A DNA stretch of 64,000 bases from an uncultured Muribaculaceae bacterium (GTDB lineage: Bacteria > Bacteroidota > Bacteroidia > Bacteroidales > Muribaculaceae). Location: contig CAJUAF010000013.1 of the NCBI GenBank assembly GCA_910584365.1, positions 1 through 64,000 of the forward strand, in the 5' to 3' direction. The notes beneath the pieces were generated by a model, which saw only the letters and a list, made by a program, of their open reading frames with translations, did not search any database and was not told the DNA's origin. Of this stretch, positions 9,340 to 18,348 are shown piece after piece; the stretch's first letter is position 1; the number at the start of each line of letters is the position of its first letter. The position numbers and the translations under genes are program-made.

Positions 9340-9347
9340 TAATTTTG
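9340..9347 (+). promoter_or_regulatory. -7 element of the membrane-protein gene, leaderless
   Basis: TAATTTTG lies 6 nt before the ATG at 9354, with TTTT at 9316-9319 (20-nt spacer) as a near-consensus -33. The start of transcription would fall at or next to the start codon. Confidence 0.6.
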
Positions 9348-9353
9348 CGCGAA

Positions 9354-10028
9354 ATGGCAAGTTCTACAACAAAATCCGTGCTGCGCTGGCTGGCTTTCGG
9401 CTCCGGCATAGCCCTGCTGATGATCGCCGCAGGGCTCACCGTCACTCTCTCCCACCATACGATGTTCAATCCCTGGATGCTTTTCAGCCTGATATTCCTG
9501 GCTTCGGCTGTCAGCGCTATTCCCGCCGCGCGGCTGTGGCGGGCGATCACCGGGTGGGAGTCGGTGGTATGGAACGCCCTGCTACACATAGTCGCCCTCT
9601 CGGCCCTGCTCTCCGCGGTTATCCTTTCGGTTAATTATTTCTGTGCCCGGAACGAGAACTTCATCTCGGAAAAAGTCATCGTGGAGGAGAAAATCCGGAA
9701 AACGGAATACACCTCCAGGCGAATCAGCCGCAGAGTCTACACCCGCGGAAATCCCTATTATGTATATGAGGTGGAACTGCGGTTCCTTTCACCCGACTTC
9801 GCGGGAAAGGACAAGACAGTCAGGATTTCCAAAAAACTGTATGACTCGGTGCGCCGGGGCGACACTGCCACGGTGTCACTGGGGCGCGGTGCCCTCGGTA
9901 TGCCCGTGTTCAATGACCGCACGCTCACTCCCCTTCATCCCCGCAATAAAACCCGCAAAAGCCGCTTTCCCAGCCCTAAATACGCTCCCCGTCATCTGCC
10001 TGAGCATTATCACGCAGGCGAGAGTTAA
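9354..10028 (+). CDS. small integral membrane protein of unknown function
   Basis: A 224-residue protein starting at ATG 9354, set by the promoter 6 nt upstream. The same frame is open further left but runs antisense through the peptidase gene. Three hydrophobic segments (about 10-32, 39-61 and 67-94) are followed by a charged extramembrane domain of about 130 residues, rich in Arg/Lys, with beta-like stretches (YYVYEVELRFLSP) and a basic C-terminal tail. I do not recognise the family. The extramembrane region could be an OB- or SH3-like fold, but nothing in the sequence proves this. Single gene, divergent from the M48 peptidase. Confidence 0.65.
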   Translation: MASSTTKSVLRWLAFGSGIALLMIAAGLTVTLSHHTMFNPWMLFSLIFLASAVSAIPAARLWRAITGWESVVWNALLHIVALSALLSAVILSVNYFCARNENFISEKVIVEEKIRKTEYTSRRISRRVYTRGNPYYVYEVELRFLSPDFAGKDKTVRISKKLYDSVRRGDTATVSLGRGALGMPVFNDRTLTPLHPRNKTRKSRFPSPKYAPRHLPEHYHAGES

Positions 10029-10066
10029 TATTGGTTAAAACACACCGCGCGTCTGGATGATTTTCG

Positions 10067-10074
10067 TAATTTTG
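10067..10074 (+). promoter_or_regulatory. -7 element upstream of the GLUG-repeat protein
   Basis: TAATTTTG, an exact -7 consensus, preceded by TTTTCG. The gene starts at 10184, giving an untranslated leader of roughly 100 nt. Confidence 0.55.
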
Positions 10075-10183
10075 CACTTTATTAACTACAAACAGTTTAA
10101 TAAACGATTTCTGGCTCTTTGGTCTAATCTCGCATCAGGTTCAGTGAGTCAAGACAATCATTATTTCATTCATAATATCTCTA

Positions 10184-13100
10184 ATGAAACATCATCTACT
10201 TGCCACAGCTGCATTGGCGTTGACCGCCGTTACAGCTTCCCTGCCTGCAACAGCCGGCAATTTTCCCAGGCCCCGCTTTGACCGGGAGACCCGGATTCCG
10301 AAGTTACGCACATTCAATCCCGGTTGCTTCACGGCTGTCCCCGAGACTGCGGGAGCCCGCCGCGCCGCTTCCGCCGAGTCGTCGGCGGTTCTTGCGGGGG
10401 GAGACAACATCGTTCCCCTTTATGCGCCCGACGGCTCGGTATGGTACGCCGTAGTGAAATACGATTCCGAGACTGTTACCCTCCCCGGCGGGATGGCTAC
10501 CGAGCAGGTGCTGAAAGGATTTGAGCTGACAGTTTACAACAATCTTTTCAATGAAGTCGGAAAGGTGCGCGATACCTATACTTTGGCTGAAGGAGAAACC
10601 CGTATTTCCAGTATTCAGGTTGACATGACCCTGACCCGGAAGTTTTTCAATACCGATGACAAATACGAGGTCATCGTATCGTTCTTCTGCAACACGGCCA
10701 ATTATAACGTACAGACTCATTCGCGGGCATATTCAATCGGCACTCTTGCCGATGATGCGCAGTCAGCTCCTGTGTTCGAGGCCGCAGGATATGTCATTGA
10801 TGCCGATAATTTCGCCATCGACAGGTTTTCGGAGAACTATCTCATCACTTTCATGGAGGATATCCGTCCCGACAGCGCCGATGACTACGACACTTACGAG
10901 GAATTCCTCGACGCATACAAATATGATATCACCACTTACACCAAGGCCGGCTGGAGCGGTGGCCCCAAGGTGGTGAACCATGTTGAAATCGGTCAGAACT
11001 ATCTTCCCGGCGACGGAATGACGGCCCCGTTTTTCATGATCGGCAAGACCGCTGACAAGAAGCCTGCGTTCATCGTCAGCCGTTATGAGAAGGCTTACTT
11101 CGCCAATCCTCTCGACTTCTCCGATTATACTCCTTCGGCCGACAATCATCTGCTTGTCGATGTCTACACAATGTCGTCGGTAACGGCTTCCTCCTCCGAC
11201 AAGAAGTGGACCGCCTCGATTCCGATGGATGCTCCCGAAGCCGGCGATCTGGCCCGCTACTACGGAATCGGCAGTTTCTGTTTCACCGACGACGCAATTC
11301 TTCCTTCCCTCTCGGGCCAGGATGCCCCTGAGTTCTATCTGACTGTGTCGGATGTGCCGATGTCCGATCCTGACAATTCTTTCTATTCGGTATACCGTGT
11401 CAACAGCCAGGGGAACCAGCTGGCCACTCTGACAGAGAAAACCGAGAGCTTCACAATCCTTTCCCCCGCCAAAGGGGAGAACGACCAGGCGCTCTTTGTA
11501 CTGGAAGGAGATGACTGCCCGGTATTCCATATCGTGGATATACCTACGGCCCGGACAGTCGCCGATATCCCTTCGGTGATTGAAAGTCATCAGCTGACCG
11601 CCGCTTTCGACCGTGTGAAACTTGGCGGACAGGTATATTACGTGTCCCGCCTGTCCGATCATATCGAGGAGGCAGACGGTACGACCTTTGAACAGGTGGC
11701 CTGGATTAAGCCGGACGGCGCCATCGACCATATCGACAAGCTGAACCTGGGCAAGAACGTCATGCAGGCCAGCGTCAATATCAATGCTGCCAGTCTGGAT
11801 CCGTATATCTTCGACACAGATTCCGACGTGGAATATATGGTGCTTATCAAACGGAGCCGTAACGACGGTACTACCGCTACCGATGAGGTGCTGCTTGTAG
11901 CTGACCCGAAAAGTGCCCCGGTGTTCGAGGCAACCCCCGATGATGAGTCGGGTGTATTGGCCAATATCTCTCTGATCAATATGGATACCACGCCGGCCCT
12001 GTCGCTCCTTTACGGCAAGAATTATGTCTATTCCCAGCATCTTTTCTCGCTGCCGCTGATCAAGTTTGCCGGTGGCGACGGTTCGGACTCCAATCCTTTC
12101 CTTATTGCCACGGTGGCTGATCTCCAGCAGATGAAAGGCGCTCCCGCCGCCTCCTACAAGCTGGCGAACGACATCGATGCCACCGGGTTTGAATTTACTC
12201 CCGTCGAGGGCTTTTCAGGCACACTCGACGGTGACGGAAAGACCGTCAGCTTCCTGCAGTTCGCCGAAACTTCGGCTGCCGGTATCTTCAAGTCAGCTTC
12301 CGACGCAAAGGTTATGAACCTTACCCTGACAGATCCGGTCGTTGACCTGTCGGGCGCCTCCTCCACTTCTTCCGTCGTCATGTCTACCGGTATGGCCTCC
12401 ACGCTGGAGAATGTGAAAGTTTACGGCGCGGTAGTGACCGGCGGAGAATACGACGGAGAGTTCGGTGTACTGGGCGGTTCGCTGTCGAATAATTCCATAG
12501 TCACAGGATGCTATGTGGCCAACGCCTCAATAGCTCTTCCCGAGGCTTCTGTGGGAGGGCTTGTAGCCGCGCTCAAGACAGGTTCCTCCGTCAAGTCTTC
12601 GGCTTTCACCGGCTCGATTTCCGGTAACTCCGAGGTTGGCGGTATCGTCGGCGCCGGTTCTCTGGACTTCGCCGTCGAGGACAGCCATGTCGATGCCGAC
12701 ATCATCGCCGCAAATACTGTCGGCGGTATCGTCGGGAGCGCTTCCCGCGGCAAGGTTAACCGTAATGTCGTGGAGGGCACACTCGCCGCTACCCGCCCCC
12801 AGTGGAAATCCGTTGCGATGGGAGGTGTGGCCGGCGCCCTCGACCCCCTGGCTCCCTCGGGATATGAGGATGACGGAACGCCCATTTATCCCGCCGAATC
12901 TCCCAAAGTCATCACCAACAACGTAGTGGCTGTCTCTTCTATGTCTGTTCCCGCCACCGGTGAACCGGAATATCCCGGTCAGCACGACACGGCCCACCGT
13001 ATAGTCGGCTGGACTTCGGCTAACGGAGAACCTGAAATCGTAGACTGGACGCCCGACTGGGAACCCATCTATTCCGACCAGCCCAATCCCGCTGACAACG

Positions 13101-13792
13101 GTCTGGAGAACAATTATGTCATCGGCGCCCTGGCTCCCGTGCAGACTTCCGTAGCCGATGACCATACATCCACAGAGGGTAAGTCCCTGACCGACGATGA
13201 GTTCGGCCGCGACTTCCTCGAAGGACTCGGATATGCCTACGGCGTTACTTCCGACGCTCCCTGGAGCGAGCTTGCCCTTCAGACCCCTTATCTCCACTTT
13301 GAACAGAAGTTCTACCTGCCCCAGTCGGAATTCGCCGTTACCGTGGGCGAGGCTTTCACTGTAAGAGTCAATATCCTTTCCCGTACCGAAATCGATCCCG
13401 AGGAACTGATGGGCGGTTTCACCCTCGACTATAATGAGTCTCTCCTGGAGATGGGGGATATGGGCCTGGAAAACAATGTGCTGAGCATCGGTTTCACCTG
13501 CCTCAAGGCCGGCGTTTCCGACATCACTCTCGGGCTGCTCAACTCCCGCGCCACGGTCAAGGTTTCGGGCGTTTCCGGTCTGGATTCCGTCGCTGACGGA
13601 GCTGCTGCCATCACTTTTGACGGTGAGGCGGTAAGCTGCCCGGACGCTATGCTGACAGTCTGGAACATCGCCGGTATGAAAGTGGCTGAAGGCTTCGGAA
13701 CTGTTGCCGTCGGTGACCTGCCCCGTGGCGTATATGTGGTTTCCGCTGTCTCCGCTGCCAGCCAGTCCATGCTCAAGATTGCCGTTAAATAA
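10184..13792 (+). CDS. large secreted protein with GLUG-type repeats
   Basis: A 1202-residue exported protein with a signal peptide ending near residue 25 (SLPATAG). Residues 60-620 form a large beta-rich region without a recognised domain. From about residue 630 it enters a typical GLUG region: NPFLIATVADLQQM, then FSGTLDGDGKTVSFL, then repeated GGxVG or GGIVG motifs (GGLVAAL, GGIVGAG, GGIVGSA) to about 900. The last 75 residues (VWNIAGMKVAEG...LPRGVYVVSAV) resemble the beta-sandwich sorting tails of secreted Bacteroidota proteins. Family knowledge: GLUG repeats occur in surface adhesins and some IgA peptidases. No catalytic motif is visible. Adhesion or matrix binding is an inference. Confidence 0.75.
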   Translation: MKHHLLATAALALTAVTASLPATAGNFPRPRFDRETRIPKLRTFNPGCFTAVPETAGARRAASAESSAVLAGGDNIVPLYAPDGSVWYAVVKYDSETVTLPGGMATEQVLKGFELTVYNNLFNEVGKVRDTYTLAEGETRISSIQVDMTLTRKFFNTDDKYEVIVSFFCNTANYNVQTHSRAYSIGTLADDAQSAPVFEAAGYVIDADNFAIDRFSENYLITFMEDIRPDSADDYDTYEEFLDAYKYDITTYTKAGWSGGPKVVNHVEIGQNYLPGDGMTAPFFMIGKTADKKPAFIVSRYEKAYFANPLDFSDYTPSADNHLLVDVYTMSSVTASSSDKKWTASIPMDAPEAGDLARYYGIGSFCFTDDAILPSLSGQDAPEFYLTVSDVPMSDPDNSFYSVYRVNSQGNQLATLTEKTESFTILSPAKGENDQALFVLEGDDCPVFHIVDIPTARTVADIPSVIESHQLTAAFDRVKLGGQVYYVSRLSDHIEEADGTTFEQVAWIKPDGAIDHIDKLNLGKNVMQASVNINAASLDPYIFDTDSDVEYMVLIKRSRNDGTTATDEVLLVADPKSAPVFEATPDDESGVLANISLINMDTTPALSLLYGKNYVYSQHLFSLPLIKFAGGDGSDSNPFLIATVADLQQMKGAPAASYKLANDIDATGFEFTPVEGFSGTLDGDGKTVSFLQFAETSAAGIFKSASDAKVMNLTLTDPVVDLSGASSTSSVVMSTGMASTLENVKVYGAVVTGGEYDGEFGVLGGSLSNNSIVTGCYVANASIALPEASVGGLVAALKTGSSVKSSAFTGSISGNSEVGGIVGAGSLDFAVEDSHVDADIIAANTVGGIVGSASRGKVNRNVVEGTLAATRPQWKSVAMGGVAGALDPLAPSGYEDDGTPIYPAESPKVITNNVVAVSSMSVPATGEPEYPGQHDTAHRIVGWTSANGEPEIVDWTPDWEPIYSDQPNPADNGLENNYVIGALAPVQTSVADDHTSTEGKSLTDDEFGRDFLEGLGYAYGVTSDAPWSELALQTPYLHFEQKFYLPQSEFAVTVGEAFTVRVNILSRTEIDPEELMGGFTLDYNESLLEMGDMGLENNVLSIGFTCLKAGVSDITLGLLNSRATVKVSGVSGLDSVADGAAAITFDGEAVSCPDAMLTVWNIAGMKVAEGFGTVAVGDLPRGVYVVSAVSAASQSMLKIAVK

Positions 13793-13815
13793 TACTGCGT
13801 AACTGCTGACATCAA

Positions 13816-13855
13816 GCCGCCGCTCCCCGATATCATGCGGGTGCGGCGGTTTTTA
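13816..13855 (+). terminator. rho-independent terminator after the GLUG-repeat gene
   Basis: Arms 13817-13823 (CCGCCGC) and 13843-13849 (GCGGCGG), with an inner CCCC/GGG pairing, are followed directly by TTTTT. Confidence 0.75.
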
Positions 13856-13886
13856 TATGATGACTGAGGAGAAATTGTGTGTTTTG

Positions 13887-13918
13887 TTTGGTGGTTTTGA
13901 TAAAATGTTGTAATTTTG
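13887..13918 (+). promoter_or_regulatory. consensus promoter of gdhA
   Basis: -33 TTTG at 13887-13890 and -7 TAATTTTG at 13911-13918 with a 20-nt spacer, a near-perfect Bacteroidota housekeeping promoter. The leader to the ATG at 13997 is about 70 nt. Confidence 0.75.
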
Positions 13919-13996
13919 CCAGCGTTTTAGGAAAAGGGTTGGCAAAATGCTATTTTGTCGACACTGCAGAATTACCGTACAATTTCAAGGTTTTAA

Positions 13997-15340
13997 ATGA
14001 AAGCATCTGAACTGATGGCCGACCTCGGCCGGCGATTTCCCAACGAACCCGAGTATCTTCAGGCAGTAGAAGAAGTAGTGACCTCTATCGAGGACGTCTA
14101 TAACGAGTATCCCGCTTTCGAGCGCTACAATCTTATCGAACGCCTCTGTATTCCCGACCGGATCTACACTTTCCGCGTAAGCTGGGTGGACGACCAGGGG
14201 AAAGTCCGTACAAATATGGGTTACCGTATCCAGCATAACAATGCCATCGGTCCGTATAAGGGTGGTATCCGTTTCCACTCCTCCGTAAACCTCTCCATCC
14301 TTAAGTTCCTGGCTTTCGAGCAGACGTTCAAGAACTCCCTGACCACCCTCGCCATGGGGGGCGCCAAAGGGGGAAGCGACTTCTCGCCGCGCGGCAAGTC
14401 CGATATGGAAGTTATGCGTTTCTGCCAGGCGTTCATGAACGAACTTTACCGCAATATCGGACCGCACACCGACGTGCCCGCCGGGGATATCGGCGTCGGA
14501 GGCCGCGAGGTAGGCTATATGTTCGGCTGGTACAAGAAGATGACCCGCGAGTTTACCGGTACCTTTACCGGCAAGGGAATCGACTTCGGCGGCTCTCTGA
14601 TGCGCCCCGAGGCCACCGGATACGGTAACGTCTACTTCCTGCTGAATATGCTTGCCACCCGTGCCATCGACCTAAAGGGAAAGCGCGTGGCCATTTCCGG
14701 TTCGGGCAACGTGGCCCTCTACACGGCCAAGAAGCTTCTGGAACTCGGCGCCGTGGTTGTTTCCATGAGCGATTCCGACGGCTCGATATATCTCCCCGAC
14801 GGAATGACCGGGGAGCAGTTCGATGAAATCTTCGAGCTGAAGATGGCCTACCGCGGCCGTATCCGCGAGTTCGCCGACGCCCATGCCGACTGTTGCACCT
14901 ACTTCCCCGGCGAACGCCCCTGGAAGCACGTCAAATGCGACATCGCCATGCCTTCGGCCACTCAGAACGAAATCGACGGCGACGACGCCCGCGCCCTGCT
15001 GGCCCAGGGATGTTTCGCCGTCAGCGAAGGTGCCAATATGCCCTCCACCCGCGAAGCGGTCCATGAGTTCATCGACGCCCGCATCCTCTACGCTCCCGGC
15101 AAAGCTGCCAATGCCGGCGGCGTCTCCGTTTCCGGCCTTGAAATGGCTCAGAACGCCCAGATGCTCTCCTGGTCTGCCGAAGAAGTCGACAGCAAGCTCC
15201 GCGATATCATGAAAGCCATCCACTCCCAGTGTGAGACTTACGGCCGCGAAGCCGACGGCTACATCAACTACGTCAAGGGCGCCAATACCGCCGGCTTCAT
15301 GAAAGTGGCCCGCGCAATGATCGCCGAAGGAATCAGCTGA
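13997..15340 (+). CDS. gdhA: NADP-type glutamate dehydrogenase
   Basis: A 447-residue cytoplasmic enzyme of the hexameric short type. It interconverts 2-oxoglutarate plus ammonia and glutamate, the main ammonia-assimilating step in gut Bacteroidales. Substrate-binding and catalytic lysines are recognisable in GPYKGGIRFH and GGAKGGSDF, and the conserved PAGDIGVGGREVGYM stretch follows. The nucleotide-binding fold shows VAISGSGNVALYTA with downstream S-D-S, which favours NADP(H). Length is normal for the family. It is a single gene with its own strong promoter and its own terminator. Confidence 0.96.
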   Translation: MKASELMADLGRRFPNEPEYLQAVEEVVTSIEDVYNEYPAFERYNLIERLCIPDRIYTFRVSWVDDQGKVRTNMGYRIQHNNAIGPYKGGIRFHSSVNLSILKFLAFEQTFKNSLTTLAMGGAKGGSDFSPRGKSDMEVMRFCQAFMNELYRNIGPHTDVPAGDIGVGGREVGYMFGWYKKMTREFTGTFTGKGIDFGGSLMRPEATGYGNVYFLLNMLATRAIDLKGKRVAISGSGNVALYTAKKLLELGAVVVSMSDSDGSIYLPDGMTGEQFDEIFELKMAYRGRIREFADAHADCCTYFPGERPWKHVKCDIAMPSATQNEIDGDDARALLAQGCFAVSEGANMPSTREAVHEFIDARILYAPGKAANAGGVSVSGLEMAQNAQMLSWSAEEVDSKLRDIMKAIHSQCETYGREADGYINYVKGANTAGFMKVARAMIAEGIS

Positions 15341-15424
15341 TTCCGCCATATCCTCAGGCCCCTGTGCCTCCACTGAGGCCATAATGTTATCAGGTATCTG
15401 ACTCTTATATCGATTATATGTGAG

Positions 15425-15465
15425 AAATCCGCGTAATCCCGGCTGCCGGGTTTACGCGGATTTTT
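15425..15465 (+). terminator. rho-independent terminator after gdhA
   Basis: A long stem pairs AAATCCGCGTAA..CCCGG (15425-15442) with CCGGG..TTTACGCGGATTT (15446-15463), with a TTTTT tail. The stem starts A-rich, so it could also act on the convergent lipoprotein gene. Confidence 0.8.
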
Positions 15466-15486
15466 ATGTTGTGCGTGGTATGGCGT

Positions 15487-16932
15487 TTATTCGCGGGGCA
15501 GCTGGTAGGCGCCGAGAGAGGGGGAGGGGAGGCGGGAGGCGCCTGTCAGGTCTGTGTCGGCGCCGGGGAGGAGGAGAGAGGGGTCGGCGGCGTTGAGAGC
15601 CGGGGAATCGGCGGCGACGCGGTAGTCGAATATGTATTCCTCACGGACAACGCCGAAGAGGGGATCGCTCTCCCAGAGGCAGTCGATGAAATTGTCGTCG
15701 TTGGAACCGGCGGATTTCAGCAGACAGCGGCGCAGGGTGACCGGCAGACCCTCGAGGTCGCCGTGGGAGATGTCGGTGCCGAGGCCGTAGATGATGGTGT
15801 TGGTGATGTCGGCGGTAAGCCAGGGGAGCCGGACGTCCTCGGGACGGTCGACTGCGTCGTTGAATTCCTTGTCCTCGGGGTCGATATGCTCGAACTGGAG
15901 GGCCGGACCTCCGATTGCGGTGAAAAGGTAATTGTTGGAGAGGGTGCATTGGTTGACCAGATGTTCCGAGCCGACAAGGCGCAGGACACCCAGAGAGGCG
16001 TCGGCGAAGACGCAGCCGATAGCGGTCAGGGCGGCATGGCGTGCCTCAATGATATATCCTTTTGTGTTTCTTACCAGTGAGTTATGGATCCACAGGGCCG
16101 GGTCTGAGTTCGTGCCGCCGCAATAGTCGAGGATGATGCCTTCTTCGGAATTGCGGATGGAGGCATGGGTGATGCGGTTCCCCTTTGAGGTCGGCGAGAA
16201 GCGTATTCCGCGCCATTGGCCCGACATTACCTCGTATGGGATGGAGGCGGCCACAAACCCCGTGCGGTCCCCCGTAATCACCACGGGCTTTTCCGCGGTG
16301 CCTTCCGCAAGGAGGGTGCCGTGGACGATGATGGCGGCGTCATTGTGCATCAGCAGCCGCGCGCCGGCGGGGAGGGTAAGGGCGGCTCCCTCCTCGATGA
16401 CGATGGAGTCGTTGATGAGGTAAGGTCTCGGGGAATCCATGACGGCGTTGCCGGAGAAGCGTACATCTCCCCGGAGGCGGACAACATCCTGGCCGGTGGC
16501 TTTGACTGGCATAGAGGAGGTGACGCCGTTGACCCGGAAGTCGATATGGGCCAGCACGTCGACTGGGGTGTCTTTGCCGTTTTCGGCCAGCGTGGCTTCC
16601 ACGAAGACAAAGATGGAGTCGTTGGGACGGATTTCGATGTTGCTGAACTGACGCCCCGAAACCCCGTCGACGTTCATGCGGAAGCGGTTGTCCGGGTCGT
16701 CGCGGAACGCCACGGAGGAGATGTTCAGAATCTTGTCATGACGGTTATAGACAATAAAACGGCTGGTCGGCGACGGGCCGAGCGTCAGCAGTGAGCCCAT
16801 GCGGAGGGTATCGGTCGAGAACGCCGGCTGGTCTGAGGCGGAGGTTGTTATCCCGTCTTCGATGCAGGACGTCAGCGCCCCGGTTCCCGCGAGGGCCAAT
16901 ATCAGGAGGAGAAAGAATCGTAATTGTTTCAT
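15487..16932 (-). CDS. right-handed beta-helix lipoprotein
   Basis: A 481-residue lipoprotein. The signal peptide ends in the lipobox LTSC (Cys 23), with no positively charged retention signal next to it, so outer-membrane attachment is likely. Residues 35-150 form a beta-sandwich-like domain. Residues 150-450 show the repetitive short strands of a parallel beta-helix (VRFSGNAVM, IVIEEGAALTLPAG, IIVHGTLLAEG, ITHASIRNSEEGIIL, NTIIYGLGTDIS). The ending SPALNAADP...LGAYQ is the usual cap of such proteins. Family knowledge: these helices bind or cleave polysaccharides, but I see no convincing lyase active site. Likely a carbohydrate-associated surface lipoprotein; function unproven. Confidence 0.75.
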   Translation of the reverse strand: MKQLRFFLLLILALAGTGALTSCIEDGITTSASDQPAFSTDTLRMGSLLTLGPSPTSRFIVYNRHDKILNISSVAFRDDPDNRFRMNVDGVSGRQFSNIEIRPNDSIFVFVEATLAENGKDTPVDVLAHIDFRVNGVTSSMPVKATGQDVVRLRGDVRFSGNAVMDSPRPYLINDSIVIEEGAALTLPAGARLLMHNDAAIIVHGTLLAEGTAEKPVVITGDRTGFVAASIPYEVMSGQWRGIRFSPTSKGNRITHASIRNSEEGIILDYCGGTNSDPALWIHNSLVRNTKGYIIEARHAALTAIGCVFADASLGVLRLVGSEHLVNQCTLSNNYLFTAIGGPALQFEHIDPEDKEFNDAVDRPEDVRLPWLTADITNTIIYGLGTDISHGDLEGLPVTLRRCLLKSAGSNDDNFIDCLWESDPLFGVVREEYIFDYRVAADSPALNAADPSLLLPGADTDLTGASRLPSPSLGAYQLPRE

Positions 16933-17030
16933 CTGGAATCAAATCAATAGGCGCCTCATCGCGGGCGTCTATATAATAACGTAAATTCCCCTCCCTTATT
17001 GCCTTCCGGACCCCTGGCTGTCTTTCCCTT

Positions 17031-17128
17031 TGCCGCCTTTTCTCCCCTCGCTTCGCTCGGGGCACCAGACCATGCCCGCGATTTCATGGTGGAGTGCCCT
17101 GAGCGAAGCGAGGGGAGAAAAGGCGGCA
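17031..17128. repeat. long perfect-stem hairpin next to a RAYT gene (REP/BIME candidate)
   Basis: Arms 17031-17065 and 17094-17128 are 35-nt reverse complements with a single G-T pair. Within the 28-nt loop, ACCATG (17069-17074) pairs with CATGGT (17085-17090). The arms contain CGCTTCGCTC/GAGCGAAGCG, and a further CAAGCGAAGCGACGGGG lies just to the right (17139-17155). The hairpin starts 41 nt beyond the 3' end of the transposase gene, the usual place for REP elements mobilised by such enzymes. It could additionally terminate transcription. Confidence 0.7.
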
Positions 17129-17168
17129 GGGGGGAAATGCAAGCGAAGCGACGGGGCGCCCGGGGACG

Positions 17169-18173
17169 TTATTGGCGGGGAAGTGGATTGAGGCTGAGGA
17201 GGGAGGAGGCATCCAGGGCGCAGACTTCGGCGGCGAGGGCGTTGAGGCGCCAGGCCAGGGCGCGGGTCATCTGAATGCGGCGGGAGCTGTATTCCGCGGG
17301 AGCGATGTAGAGGAGCTGCCCGTTGGCGCAATAGTCGAAGGCTTTCCCAGCGGGCTTGAAGCGCTCAGGGAGGCCGTTGTCGAGGATTTCTATGATTTTG
17401 CCGCCGGATTCCAGCGTCTCGCGCATGACGGCCCGCTCCCTGGGGCTGATAAAGGGGGAGACAAGCACCCCGCCGTTGCGAGAGCAGCGGCGCCAGCGTT
17501 CTTTCAGCGCCTCTACCTCTTCCGGGGTAAAATGGCTTCGGACAAGGACCATCTCTTTCTCCGGTTCCCGGAGCAGCAGCGGATTGCCGAATGCCATATA
17601 CGCTTTCCCGTTTATCACGAGCCTGTTTTTCCTGACGAACATTTCCGGCAGGAGCTTTTTGAGCAGATAGCGCCGGGGATTGTCGCGTATATAGTCGATA
17701 AGGGCCTGGAGTTGCCCCCTGCGGGTAACGATCCTGTCATGATAATTCCGGCTGAAAACCGGAATCCGGACAGCTTGCTCCTCCTCAGGGAGGGTTGCCC
17801 AGTATTCCCGCGAGCATCCCCCCTTGAAACGGGCGACCATACTTCCGAAGGGTTCCTTCAGCCTTTCCCGGACAAAGAGAAGCAGATGGAGATGGTCTGG
17901 CATGACCATATAGCGGAGAACCTGCAGCGCCGGATTTTCGTGTCCGAAACGGAGGATGGCTCTTGTCAGCGCCTCCCCGCTCTCGGAGAGCCTTATCTGA
18001 GGATTGAGCCTCTGGCCCCGGACCGGATTATCGGTGATGGCGCAGAAATCCTCCACCGGACCGTTCTTCCGGAACGTCAGCATATACAGTCCCCTCCCCT
18101 GGTAATCATGCCAGGTGGCGCGGCGGTCACTCCGCGGTATGACATCCTTTCCTTGAAAAACACCCATGATCAT
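17169..18173 (-). CDS. REP-associated tyrosine transposase (Y1/HUH, IS200-like)
   Basis: A 334-residue protein. The HUH-type metal motif is in MPDHLHLLL (H94, H96), after a beta strand (VLRYMV). The downstream helix carries YHDRIVTRRG..LQALIDYIRDNPRR, the signature of REP-associated tyrosine transposases, which supplies the nucleophilic Tyr. Family knowledge: these single-domain nucleases cut and rejoin single-stranded DNA at REP hairpins and are usually domesticated, single-copy genes. The C-terminal 140 residues (about 195-334; basic, with RRIQMTRALAWRLNAL) go beyond the minimal domain and may bind DNA. It is divergent from lysS, and the large hairpin at 17031-17128 lies just downstream. 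Confidence 0.85.
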   Translation of the reverse strand: MIMGVFQGKDVIPRSDRRATWHDYQGRGLYMLTFRKNGPVEDFCAITDNPVRGQRLNPQIRLSESGEALTRAILRFGHENPALQVLRYMVMPDHLHLLLFVRERLKEPFGSMVARFKGGCSREYWATLPEEEQAVRIPVFSRNYHDRIVTRRGQLQALIDYIRDNPRRYLLKKLLPEMFVRKNRLVINGKAYMAFGNPLLLREPEKEMVLVRSHFTPEEVEALKERWRRCSRNGGVLVSPFISPRERAVMRETLESGGKIIEILDNGLPERFKPAGKAFDYCANGQLLYIAPAEYSSRRIQMTRALAWRLNALAAEVCALDASSLLSLNPLPRQ

Positions 18174-18220
18174 CCGGCTGCATACTGTAACATAATATGG
18201 AAGAATTTACGGTTTGTCCG

Positions 18221-18228
18221 CAAAGTTA
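18221..18228 (-). promoter_or_regulatory. -7 element of the RAYT gene
   Basis: On the minus strand this is TAACTTTG, with TTTC (18251-18248) 19 nt upstream as a near-consensus -33. It is back to back with the lysS promoter. Confidence 0.55.
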
Positions 18229-18270
18229 ATCAATTGTTATCCGCCGGGAAAGTAAATGTTCGGGGAAATT

Positions 18271-18303
18271 TTTGGTAAGGTCGGATGAAATTTCGTAACT
18301 TTG
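18271..18303 (+). promoter_or_regulatory. promoter of the lysS operon
   Basis: -33 TTTG at 18271-18274 and -7 TAACTTTG at 18296-18303 with a 21-nt spacer, 45 nt before the lysS ATG. Confidence 0.7.
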
Positions 18304-18348
18304 CGGTAATTTGACAGTATCTGTGTTTTTTTTGAACAATTACCTACG

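Noticed and set aside
17172..18278. 368-codon + strand frame overlapping the RAYT gene
   Set aside because: Opposite-strand shadow; the minus-strand frame carries the HUH and YIRDNP motifs and a promoter.
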